From: an uncultured Lachnospiraceae bacterium
Lineage (GTDB): Bacteria; Bacillota; Clostridia; Lachnospirales; Lachnospiraceae
Assembly: GCA_947594085.1 (NCBI GenBank)
Contig: CANQEB010000147.1
Location: forward strand, 1 to 6,342
DNA: 6,342 bases
Direction of reading: 5' to 3'
Of the stretch, positions 1 through 5,852 are shown one piece after another. The first letter of the stretch is position 1. Each line of letters opens with the position of its first letter. Below the pieces are notes generated by a model. It was not told the DNA's origin, did no database searches, and saw only the letters and a program-made list of their open reading frames with translations. A program made the translations under genes and the position numbers.

Positions 1-585
1 GATGCCTCCACTCCCTTCAAGTCTGTCAAACAATTCCTGATGAGTGGACGGATAGCGGCGGTCTACCCCGCACCCCAGAACTGCATAGCTGGTTCCATGA
101 TGTTCCAATGCGGCCCACTGTGCCGCCCCGTCGATCCCATATGCGGCCCCGCTGATCACCTGCCCACCGGCACGGGCAACCCGCTGCGCAAGCTGTTCTG
201 CCATCTCTTTTCCCGTGCGGGTACACATCCGTGCGCCGACGATCGCAACGCTCTTCTTCTCCTCTTCCGGAAGTCTGCCTCGGTAAAACAGCCCGTACGG
301 TTTTCCCGCAATGTTCTGCAGACGCTTTGGATATTTAGTATGTTCATGGCTGATAAATTGTATTCCTTGTTCCCTGTGCGTATGCACCGTTTTTCCCGGC
401 GACGACTCCCGGCGAAACTCCTGCACACGAAAAACCCATCTGTAACCTTTTTCGCCCAGATATACAAGCTCTGAATCCGATGCTTCCCAGATCGCTTTTG
501 GCGTCTTAAAACAGCGCAGAAGAATCTCCTTCTGCGCCTGAGACAGCTCCGGTATGCTGCACAGCCATTCCCAGTATTCTTCCAT
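1..585 (-). CDS. dprA: DprA (DNA-processing protein A), 3' end beyond the window
   Basis: DprA/Smf binds incoming single-stranded DNA in the cytoplasm and loads RecA during natural transformation. The first 195 residues are present; the frame is open to the left edge, so the rest of the Rossmann-like fold and any C-terminal winged helix lie outside. Residues 1-80 form the variable N-terminal helical region. The family blocks follow: YPKRLQNIAGKPYGLFYRG (85-103), VAIVGAR (113-119), SGAAYGID (145-152) and AVLGCGVDRRYP (168-179). The start is the ATG at 583-585, preceded on its strand by AAAGGGG about 8 nt upstream. The usual SGLA-x-GIDxxAH block here reads SGAAYGIDGAAQ, so the commonly seen His is Gln. 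It lies 41 nt downstream of comM on the same strand, the usual pairing in Firmicutes, so co-transcription is likely. Family assignment is secure; transformation competence of the host is not shown. Confidence 0.95.
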   Translation of the reverse strand, partial: MEEYWEWLCSIPELSQAQKEILLRCFKTPKAIWEASDSELVYLGEKGYRWVFRVQEFRRESSPGKTVHTHREQGIQFISHEHTKYPKRLQNIAGKPYGLFYRGRLPEEEKKSVAIVGARMCTRTGKEMAEQLAQRVARAGGQVISGAAYGIDGAAQWAALEHHGTSYAVLGCGVDRRYPSTHQELFDRLEGSGGI

Positions 586-626
586 CTGATATGCCCCTTT
601 CTTTTCTATTTTTCCCGCTTTGAGTC

Positions 627-2153
627 CTAAGAACTCAGATTCTCGGCCGGGCGATAGAGCACCGCCTCGTCCAAGTGCGGTTGCTCTATCCGCTCACTCC
701 CCTCAAGATCTGCAATTGTCCTCGCCACCTTGAGCAAACGATGGTATGTCCTCGCAGTCAAATGCTTCTGTTCGTATATCAGCTTCATTCTCTGCGCCTC
801 TGCATCACTGATGGGACAATACTGCTTCAGGGCCGCTGCTGTCAGCTCTGAATTGAAGCGAAATCCGGTACCGTGATATCGCTTTTTTTGAATCTCCTGC
901 GCACGAAGTACACGCGCCCGGATCTGCTCCGTACTTTCCTCCTGTTCTCTCTGTACTAAAGCCTCATAGGGAAGCTGCTGCACTTCGACGTGCAGATCAA
1001 TCCGATCCAGAAGAGGCCTGCTGATTCGATGTAAATACCTGCGAACCTCATACTCACTGCACCGGCACCTCTTCCTGTCCGGAAAGTATCCACATTGGCA
1101 CGGATTTCGCGATGCCACGAGCATAAATTCCGCAGGGAACACATACTGGCCACTGTTGCGCGATATTCTGATCTCTCCCTCCTCAAGCGGCTCCCGCAAC
1201 ACCTCCAGCGTATCCTTCTGGAATTCCGGGAGTTCGTCCAGATACAGCACGCCTCGATGTGCAAGGCTGATTTCCCCTGGCCTCGGATTCGTTCCTCCCC
1301 CGGCCAATGCAACGGAGGAGATTGTGTGATGCGGCATTCGAAACGGACGCTCCGTCAAGATTCCTTCCTCCGGAAGCGTTCCCGCAACACTGTGTATCTG
1401 AGATACCTCGAGTGCCTCGTCCATCGAAAGAGGCGGAAGGATCCCGGGAATTCTGCTCGCGATCATAGTCTTTCCTGCGCCGGGAGGCCCTCCAAGCAAC
1501 AGGTTGTGCATTCCGGCCGCCGCGATCTCCGCCGCGCGTTTCGCCATATGCTGTCCCTTGATATCCGCAAAATCCAGGATCGTCCTAATCTTCTCTGCAG
1601 AAAATATTTCTTCTATATTTATAGACACGCTGGGGAGTTCCTTTCCTGAAATAATGTGATCGACCACCTCGCTCAAATGTGCCGCACCATATACCTTGAT
1701 ACCTTGAATCACCGCTCCCTCGCGCACATTGCTAAATGGCACAATGCAGGAGATGCATCCTGCTCTTTTGGCTTCCATGACCATACCGAGCACGCCATGA
1801 ATTCCGTGAATACTGCCGTCAAGGCCCAACTCCCCTGCCAGAAAAACTCGTTCCAACAATTCCTGCGGCAAATACCCATAGGCAGCCAGCACAGCGATCG
1901 CGATAGGCAGATCGAATCCCGAGCCAAATTTTCGGATATCCGCAGGGGCCAGATTGACCGTCACCCGCTTGGGCGGCAAATGGTACCCGGCATTTCTCAA
2001 TGCAGTTCTGACCCGATCTTGCGCCTCCCGAACCTCCGAAGCGAGATAACCAACCATAGAAAATCCTGGAAGCCCGTCACTTGCATCTGCCTCTACCGAA
2101 ATCATTTTGCACTCAATTCCGCAAAGTACAGCCGATTTTACCAAACTATACAA
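627..2153 (-). CDS. comM: ComM/YifB family Mg-chelatase-like AAA+ ATPase
   Basis: This is a YifB/ComM AAA+ ATPase. Characterised ComM is a hexameric helicase that promotes branch migration during integration of transforming DNA. Numbered from the chosen start (508 aa, the usual family length), residues 1-170 form the N-terminal Lon-protease-S5-like domain with the GLPGFSMVG block at 27-35. The AAA+ core has Walker A GGPPGAGKT (221-229) and Walker B GVLYLDE (301-307). A NPCQCGYFPDRKRCRC insert follows with Cys 352, 354, 363 and 365, then SRPLLDRID (378-386) with likely arginine-finger/sensor residues, and a C-terminal Mg-chelatase helical domain. A longer reading from the ATG at 2204 adds 17 residues unlike the family, and that ATG overlaps the likely -10 box. 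The TTG at 2151-2153 gives the typical opening (M)YSLVKSAVLCGIE and has AGGG 9 nt upstream. It lies 41 nt upstream of dprA. Confidence 0.95.
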   Translation of the reverse strand: MYSLVKSAVLCGIECKMISVEADASDGLPGFSMVGYLASEVREAQDRVRTALRNAGYHLPPKRVTVNLAPADIRKFGSGFDLPIAIAVLAAYGYLPQELLERVFLAGELGLDGSIHGIHGVLGMVMEAKRAGCISCIVPFSNVREGAVIQGIKVYGAAHLSEVVDHIISGKELPSVSINIEEIFSAEKIRTILDFADIKGQHMAKRAAEIAAAGMHNLLLGGPPGAGKTMIASRIPGILPPLSMDEALEVSQIHSVAGTLPEEGILTERPFRMPHHTISSVALAGGGTNPRPGEISLAHRGVLYLDELPEFQKDTLEVLREPLEEGEIRISRNSGQYVFPAEFMLVASRNPCQCGYFPDRKRCRCSEYEVRRYLHRISRPLLDRIDLHVEVQQLPYEALVQREQEESTEQIRARVLRAQEIQKKRYHGTGFRFNSELTAAALKQYCPISDAEAQRMKLIYEQKHLTARTYHRLLKVARTIADLEGSERIEQPHLDEAVLYRPAENLSS

Positions 2154-2194
2154 TTTTCTTTTCCCTATTCTCTCCACATATCTTATGTTGCTAT

Positions 2195-2223
2195 ATATTA
2201 TCATATTTTATTCAATAATGCAA
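2195..2223 (-). promoter_or_regulatory. Likely sigma-A promoter of comM-dprA (extended -10)
   Basis: On the minus strand TTGCAT (2218-2223) is followed after 17 nt by TAATAT (2195-2200), with TG one base before the -10 box (TGATAATAT), an extended -10 arrangement. Transcription would begin near 2188, about 35 nt upstream of the TTG start of comM and downstream of the ATG at 2204, which therefore could not be in the message. The -35 match is weak (3 of 6), and the region is AT-rich in an otherwise GC-richer window. Prediction by eye only. Confidence 0.55.
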
Positions 2224-2248
2224 CTAATTATTTTTATTTCAGAAGGAA

Positions 2249-2277
2249 TTGCCAGAATAAAGACTCGCTCATAAGAC
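2249..2277 (+). promoter_or_regulatory. Weak candidate promoter for the small divergent gene
   Basis: TTGCCA (2249-2254) is separated by 17 nt from TAAGAC (2272-2277), about 45 nt upstream of the ATG at 2323. The -10 match is poor. A promoter must exist somewhere in the 169-nt divergent region if the small gene is expressed, but this exact placement is tentative. Confidence 0.25.
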
Positions 2278-2307
2278 ATACTAGGAATAATTTCAGAATG
2301 GCAGCAG

Positions 2308-2316
2308 AAAGGAGGG
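2308..2316 (+). promoter_or_regulatory. Strong Shine-Dalgarno site of the small divergent gene
   Basis: AAAGGAGGG, nearly complementary to the 16S rRNA 3' end, sits 6 nt before the ATG at 2323. It is the main reason to accept the 85-codon frame as a real gene rather than a chance frame. Confidence 0.75.
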
Positions 2317-2322
2317 TTTGTC

Positions 2323-2580
2323 ATGTCAAAAGGCAATCGTCGAAAAGGCAGCACCGCCGAAGAAGTGGCAAAAAAAGGAGAGTCTGTCAGAACCGATCAT
2401 ACCGCTCTGTCAGACTCCGGCTTTTCAAAAAGTGTCTGTTCTGCAACGGATTGTACAGGATTGATCCCTGCTCTTCCCTCGTCCGACGCAGAGTTGGAAG
2501 CATACGAAGAAATGTACCAGTTCTGCCTCGAGAATACCGCGAAGCGAAATCAACCGGCAGACAATCCTTCGCGTGTTTAA
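2323..2580 (+). CDS. Small hypothetical protein (85 aa), divergent from comM
   Basis: I do not recognise a characterised family. The protein is short and polar with no signal peptide or membrane segment. Residues 1-30 are basic and probably disordered (MSKGNRRKGSTAEEVAKKGE). The middle has ATDCTGLIPALP (about residues 41-52), with Cys residues at about 39 and 44. It is followed by an acidic, probably helical stretch DAELEAYEEMYQFC, and a polar tail. The DCTGLIP-x-x-P plus acidic helix layout resembles what I recall of small uncharacterised clostridial proteins, but I cannot verify this. The start is fixed by AAAGGAGGG 6 nt upstream. It is the only plus-strand gene in the window, reading away from comM and converging on nth, whose stop is 70 nt beyond its own. 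Coding status is likely; function is unknown. Confidence 0.7.
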   Translation: MSKGNRRKGSTAEEVAKKGESVRTDHTALSDSGFSKSVCSATDCTGLIPALPSSDAELEAYEEMYQFCLENTAKRNQPADNPSRV

Positions 2581-2618
2581 TGCATAAAACCCGGACGTCC
2601 GATGGAAATTGTCGATGC

Positions 2619-2640
2619 CCCGGCAAAGCCCTTTGCCGGG
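2619..2640. terminator. Perfect hairpin between convergent genes (possible bidirectional terminator)
   Basis: CCCGGCAAAG and its exact reverse complement CTTTGCCGGG are separated by CC, giving a 9-bp GC-rich stem with a four-base loop. It lies 38 nt after the stop of the small plus-strand gene and 10 nt after the nth stop on the other strand. Neither side has a good T tract (CTGTTCC on plus, GCATCGACAATTTCC on minus). It may be a weak or factor-assisted terminator serving both genes, or an RNA 3'-end stabiliser. Confidence 0.5.
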
Positions 2641-2650
2641 CTGTTCCGAC

Positions 2651-3286
2651 CTATACACCAACCTTCTTGCAGATATCCGCGAGTGCGCAGCGATCACAGT
2701 GCGGCTTCGTGCGCGCCGTGCATATCTCACGTCCGTGGCACACGAGACGATGGCAGAAATCATTGCCTTCCTCGGGTGGAATCAGCTTCCACAACTCCAT
2801 CTCGACCTTCTTGGGATCTGTGATGCCGTCGACCAAGCCCATGCGGTTTACCAGACGGATGCAGTGTGTGTCCGTGACGATCGCCGGCTTGCCGAACACG
2901 TCGCCCATGATGAGGTTCGCACTTTTGCGACCGACGCCCGGAAGCTTCAGCAATTCGTCGAAATCCTCCGGCACCTTTCCGCCATACTGCTCCTGCAGGA
3001 TCCGCATGCAGGCGCTGATGTCACGCGCCTTGCTTTTGCCAAGTCCGCACGGCTTCACGATTTCTTCGATCTCCTCTGGCTCCGCCGCCGCGAGGGCAGC
3101 CACATCCGGATACTTCTCATACAGCTTTTCCACGATCACGTTGACCCGCGCATCCGTGCACTGTGCCGCCAAGCGGACGCTCACGAGCAGCTTCCACGCC
3201 TCGTCGTAATCCAGTGTGCAGTCCGCTCCCGGGTACATTTTCTTCAGCCGCTCTATGATCTCCAGCGCCAGTTTTTTCTTCGTCAT
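2651..3286 (-). CDS. nth: Endonuclease III (bifunctional DNA glycosylase / AP lyase)
   Basis: Nth removes oxidised pyrimidines and cleaves the abasic site by beta-elimination in base-excision repair. The 211-aa product matches the family length. Visible are the AAQCTDARVN block (40-49), the helix-hairpin-helix LPGVGRKSA (115-123) containing catalytic Lys121, catalytic Asp139 in VTDTHCIRLVNRMG, and a C-terminal 4Fe-4S site from Cys189, 197, 200 and 206. The cluster spacing is C-x7-C-x2-C-x5-C, one residue longer in the first gap than the x6 of E. coli Nth. The ATG at 3284-3286 is preferred over an upstream in-frame start (at 3319) because GGAGG sits 7 nt before it and MTKKKLALEIIERL is a typical Nth opening. 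It follows the HAD gene by 115 nt with no clear terminator between, so it may belong to the same transcript. Confidence 0.95.
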   Translation of the reverse strand: MTKKKLALEIIERLKKMYPGADCTLDYDEAWKLLVSVRLAAQCTDARVNVIVEKLYEKYPDVAALAAAEPEEIEEIVKPCGLGKSKARDISACMRILQEQYGGKVPEDFDELLKLPGVGRKSANLIMGDVFGKPAIVTDTHCIRLVNRMGLVDGITDPKKVEMELWKLIPPEEGNDFCHRLVCHGREICTARTKPHCDRCALADICKKVGV

Positions 3287-3401
3287 CTTTTGTCCTCCAC
3301 ATCCGCCATATCCCGGCAATCCTTCCGCCTACGTCAATCTCTCTGCGATATTGCAGGCCATCCCCCGCTCTTCCGATACGGCGATCTGTTTTTTCTGCAT
3401 T

Positions 3402-4094
3402 CTATTTTTCCGCAAGCAGGCGCTCCACTTCCCAGATGCTGCGGATCTCATAATCCACCCGCACATCAGAAGTGTTCTCCTTCTCCCGCGGGTTGTACCA
3501 GCAGCAGATCAGACCGGCGTTGTTCCCGCCGCGCATGTCGCTCGTCAACGAATCCCCCACGATCATGCACGTCCCCGGCTCCGGACGGCCAATCTGCGCA
3601 AAGACATACTCAAAAAATCGCATCGTCGGCTTCTCCGCGCCGATCTCGTCCGAGATGAAGGCTCCGTCCATGCAATCTCCGAGTCCGGAATATTTCAGCT
3701 TGTTCTTCTGTACCTGCAACGCCCCATTCGTCACGACGTACTGACGTACCCGGCCTTTCAGTCTCCGGCACAGCTCCAGCGACCGCTCATTCTCAAAAAA
3801 ATTTTCTCCGAGCTTTGTCTCATAAGAGAGATTAAACGCCTCCACGTCCGGACACTTGATCCCCTCCGTCTCAAAAAAGCAGCGAAACCGCCCTATGAGC
3901 ACCTCCGGCTTCGTCATCTCTCCGCGCTCCAGCGCCTCCCAGTGGCGTCGATTGATCGCGGAATAACGCGCGATCATCGCCTCGTCACAGTCGTGAAACC
4001 CGATCTCCGCCAGGCAGGCGCGAATCCCGCAAGCCTCGGATCTCTGGAAATCGAGCAGCGTGTCGTCGATGTCCCACAGTATCGTATCTATCAT
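3402..4094 (-). CDS. HAD-superfamily hydrolase, YjjG-type noncanonical pyrimidine nucleotidase
   Basis: The 230-aa protein is a soluble haloacid-dehalogenase phosphatase with all four motifs. Motif I is DIDDTLLDF with nucleophile Asp8 and acid/base Asp10; motif II is VVTNG with Thr122; motif III has Lys155 in GAEKP; motif IV is GDSLTSDMRGGNNAG with Asp181 and Asp186. Residues of about 16-100 form the helical cap. DIDDTLLDF, the GAEKP-F-x-Y block and GDSLTSDMRGG are characteristic of the YjjG/YfnB branch, which in E. coli dephosphorylates noncanonical pyrimidine nucleoside monophosphates. Substrate here is inference. The start ATG (4092-4094) has AAGGG 11 nt upstream, inside the neighbouring repeat. 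It lies 112 nt downstream of the PurF-like gene, same strand, so it may share its transcript. Confidence 0.9.
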   Translation of the reverse strand: MIDTILWDIDDTLLDFQRSEACGIRACLAEIGFHDCDEAMIARYSAINRRHWEALERGEMTKPEVLIGRFRCFFETEGIKCPDVEAFNLSYETKLGENFFENERSLELCRRLKGRVRQYVVTNGALQVQKNKLKYSGLGDCMDGAFISDEIGAEKPTMRFFEYVFAQIGRPEPGTCMIVGDSLTSDMRGGNNAGLICCWYNPREKENTSDVRVDYEIRSIWEVERLLAEK

Positions 4095-4106
4095 ACCATC
4101 GCTTTC

Positions 4107-4193
4107 CCTTACTTATAGGTCCGTCCTATGTATATCTGCCTTACATATACCTTCTTATGTGCATCTGTCCTGCGCATACACGCCCTGTGCCTG
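4107..4193. repeat. Imperfect tandem repeat between the PurF-like and HAD genes
   Basis: Read on the plus strand, 4107-4138 (32 nt) and 4139-4167 (29 nt) are adjacent direct copies. Both begin CCTTAC and end in TATGT-x-x-ATCTG; apart from a 3-nt indel they agree at about 24 of 29 positions. A third, more decayed copy (4169-4193) begins CCTGCGCATAC and ends CTGTGCCTG. The first two copies also face each other as a short inverted repeat (TATGTA/TACATA, 9-nt gap). On the minus strand the copy next to the HAD gene ends GTAAGG and supplies its Shine-Dalgarno. No intrinsic terminator is seen here. Function unknown. Confidence 0.55.
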
Positions 4194-4206
4194 CTCTATT
4201 CTTTTT

Positions 4207-5619
4207 CTATTCCTTCCCGCTGAAGCAGTAGGTACACAGTTTGCACGGCGAGATACCGATCGACTTCTCCATATCGTCCAGTCTATGATAGCGCAAAGTC
4301 GTGAAATTCTGCTGCTTGCGGATCGCCTCGAGAAGCTCCGCATAGCGCTTGCTCGTCGGGTCCGCGTAGTCGTCGAGCACTTCCTGAGAGACGTTGTCGC
4401 CCTCGCGTTCCCGGATAATCCTGCGTGTGATCAGATCCATCTCGGACTTCGAACGCGAGAAATTCAGATATTTGCAGCCGTACAGAAGCGGCGGGCAGGC
4501 CGGGCGCACGTGCACTTCTTTCGCCCCGCTCTGGTACAGAAACTCCGTCGTCTCCCTAAGCTGTGTGCCGCGCACGATCGAGTCATCGATCAAAAGCAGT
4601 TTCTTGTCCTTGATCAATGCCTTAACCGGAATCAGCTTCATACGCGCGATCAGGTTGCGCTGGCTCTGCTTCGTCGGCATGAACGACCGCGGCCAGGTCG
4701 GTGTGTATTTGATGAACGGTCTCGCATATGGAAAACCGGACTCGTTCGCGTAGCCGATCGCGTGCGCGGTACCGGAATCCGGAACGCCCGCCACGATATC
4801 GGGAGCCACGGTTCCCTTGTCGCGCTTGGCGAGCATGCTCCCACATTGGTAGCGCATCTCTTCAACATTCACGCCCTCGTAAGACGAGGTCGGATACCCG
4901 TAATACACCCAGAGGAATGAACAAATCCGCATCTCCTTACGCGGCTCCGCCAGCGTCTTCACTCCGTCTGGCGTTACAAAAGCAATCTCCGCCGGGCCGA
5001 GTTCCCGGTAATCCATATATCCAAGATTAAGATACGCAAAGCTCTCGAAGGACACACAGTAGGAGCCTTCTTTGTGTCCGATCACAAGTGGTGTCCTGCC
5101 CAGGCGGTCTCTTGCCGCATACAAGCCATCCTTCGTCATCAGCAGCAGCGTCATCGAACCGTCCACGATCTCTTGCACAAACTGAATGCCCTCGACAATA
5201 CTGTCCTTCTTGCAGATCAGCGAGGCGACCAGCTCCGTCGCATTCACCTGGCCGCTGCTCATCTCCTGAAAATGCGCGTTTCCGTTTTCATAGACGTACT
5301 TCAGCAGCTCCCCCATGTTGTTGATCTTGCCGACCGTCGTGATCGCAAAACTCCCGAGGTGCGACTGGATCAGAAGTGGCTGCGGCTCATAGTCCGAGAT
5401 ACAGCCGATTCCGAGGTTGCCTTCCATCTCCTCTACGTCGCGCTCCAGTTTCGTGCGGAATGGTGAATTCTCAATATTATGTATCGCTCTCTGGAATCCT
5501 TGCTCTCCATACACTGCCATGCCGCCACGACGTGTTCCCAGATGCGAATGGTAATCTACCCCATAAAACAACTCCAAAGTACAGCTTGTTTTTGAAGCTA
5601 CTCCAAAAATACCGCCCAT
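4207..5619 (-). CDS. PurF-like amidophosphoribosyltransferase paralogue with degenerate glutaminase site
   Basis: The 470-aa protein aligns along its length with glutamine PRPP amidotransferase, which makes phosphoribosylamine in purine synthesis. The phosphoribosyltransferase half is intact: AGVPDSG (277-283), RMKLIPVKALI (326-336) and the PRPP loop LLLIDDSIVRGTQ (341-353, Asp345/Asp346). Cys233, 381, 462 and 465 correspond to the four 4Fe-4S ligands of Bacillus subtilis PurF. The N-terminal Ntn-glutaminase half keeps the fold signature but not the active site. It opens MGGIFGV instead of MCGI-G, so the catalytic Cys is Gly2. HRGQE is replaced near HLGTRRGG (26-33), GHxRYxT by GIGCISDYE (70-78) and HNGN by TVGK (95-98). 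The start has AAAGGAG 9 nt upstream. It is not in a pur operon here; a long structured leader precedes it and HAD and nth follow. NCBI-style annotation would call it amidophosphoribosyltransferase; a pure ammonia-dependent or different activity is possible. Confidence 0.92.
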   Translation of the reverse strand: MGGIFGVASKTSCTLELFYGVDYHSHLGTRRGGMAVYGEQGFQRAIHNIENSPFRTKLERDVEEMEGNLGIGCISDYEPQPLLIQSHLGSFAITTVGKINNMGELLKYVYENGNAHFQEMSSGQVNATELVASLICKKDSIVEGIQFVQEIVDGSMTLLLMTKDGLYAARDRLGRTPLVIGHKEGSYCVSFESFAYLNLGYMDYRELGPAEIAFVTPDGVKTLAEPRKEMRICSFLWVYYGYPTSSYEGVNVEEMRYQCGSMLAKRDKGTVAPDIVAGVPDSGTAHAIGYANESGFPYARPFIKYTPTWPRSFMPTKQSQRNLIARMKLIPVKALIKDKKLLLIDDSIVRGTQLRETTEFLYQSGAKEVHVRPACPPLLYGCKYLNFSRSKSEMDLITRRIIREREGDNVSQEVLDDYADPTSKRYAELLEAIRKQQNFTTLRYHRLDDMEKSIGISPCKLCTYCFSGKE

Positions 5620-5657
5620 AGAAAGTCTCTCCTTTGTGATGTGTGATCTATATATTT

Positions 5658-5791
5658 ATGAACCGTGCCAACCTCGTGAAACCTTCGGTTTCCCTCGGTC
5701 GCGGGCATTCGCCCTATCAGCTGTCGCCAAAACACAGACGCATATGAGCAAGCTCCCGCGTCTGGCTTTGCCTCCATCTGGCACGGCTCAT
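5658..5791 (-). ncRNA. Structured leader RNA upstream of the PurF-like gene (candidate cis-regulatory RNA)
   Basis: On the minus strand the 134 nt are closed by a 13-bp helix, ATGAGCCGTGCCA (5779-5791) with TGGCACGGTTCAT (5658-5670), all Watson-Crick except one G-U. Inside are three hairpins. The first pairs AAAGCCAGACGC (5758-5769) with 5729-5741, twelve pairs with one bulged U, capped by GAG-CUUG-CUC. The second is GGGC-GAAT-GCCC (5703-5714). The third is GAAACC-GAA-GGTTTC (5678-5692). The wobble pairs favour the minus strand, since on the plus RNA they become A-C mismatches. The element ends 38 nt before the ATG of the PurF-like gene, with no poly-U terminator between it and the ribosome binding site. 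I cannot match it to a riboswitch, T-box, SRP, 6S, RNase P or tmRNA consensus that I know. It could be a riboswitch, a protein-binding leader or an independent small RNA. Confidence 0.6.
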
Positions 5792-5804
5792 TACGTTCGC
5801 GGAT

Positions 5805-5834
5805 ATTTTACCATGAACCCACCGGGCAGGTAAA
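5805..5834 (-). promoter_or_regulatory. Likely promoter of the structured leader and PurF-like gene (extended -10)
   Basis: Minus-strand TTTACC (5829-5834) lies 18 nt before TAAAAT (5805-5810), a 5-of-6 -10 box preceded by TGG, giving an extended -10. Transcription would start near 5798, a few bases before the first helix of the leader RNA, leaving about 180 nt of untranslated leader. The -35 box and the bases overlapping the -10 also form an inverted repeat, TTTACC/GGTAAA, which could be an operator or a weak hairpin behind the upstream gene. Confidence 0.55.
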
Positions 5835-5852
5835 GCACTTTTTCGCCTCATT

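Noticed and set aside
2619..2640. CRISPR repeat or mobile-element end reading of the perfect inverted repeat
   Set aside because: Single copy, no spacers, no flanking duplication or transposase; its place between convergent genes fits a terminator-like hairpin.
1656..3209. Long plus-strand open frame of 517 codons across comM, the intergenic region and nth
   Set aside because: It is antisense to two well-supported genes, has no recognisable domain, biased residue content typical of shadow frames, and overlaps the better-supported 85-codon gene in another frame.
3329..3400. 23-codon minus-strand frame (MQKKQIAVSEERG...) starting one base after the HAD stop
   Set aside because: Position is suggestive of translational coupling, but there is no clear Shine-Dalgarno and no recognisable peptide; too little to call a gene.
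2609..3658. Plus-strand 349-codon frame antisense to nth and the HAD gene
   Set aside because: Shadow of conserved genes on the opposite strand; no ribosome binding site or family pattern.
4060..4920. Plus-strand 286-codon frame opposite the PurF-like gene
   Set aside because: Arg/His-rich shadow frame antisense to a clearly conserved protein.
5658..5791. SRP RNA or c-di-GMP riboswitch reading of the leader (CCGTGCCAGATGG and GGCAAAGCC look superficially similar)
   Set aside because: The conserved SRP apical domain with GGAA loop and AGCAG is absent, and the second half of the c-di-GMP-I aptamer consensus is not found.
5636..5833. 65-codon plus-strand frame opposite the structured leader
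   Set aside because: It lies over the inverted repeats of the leader RNA and has no ribosome binding site; the base-pairing explains the region better.
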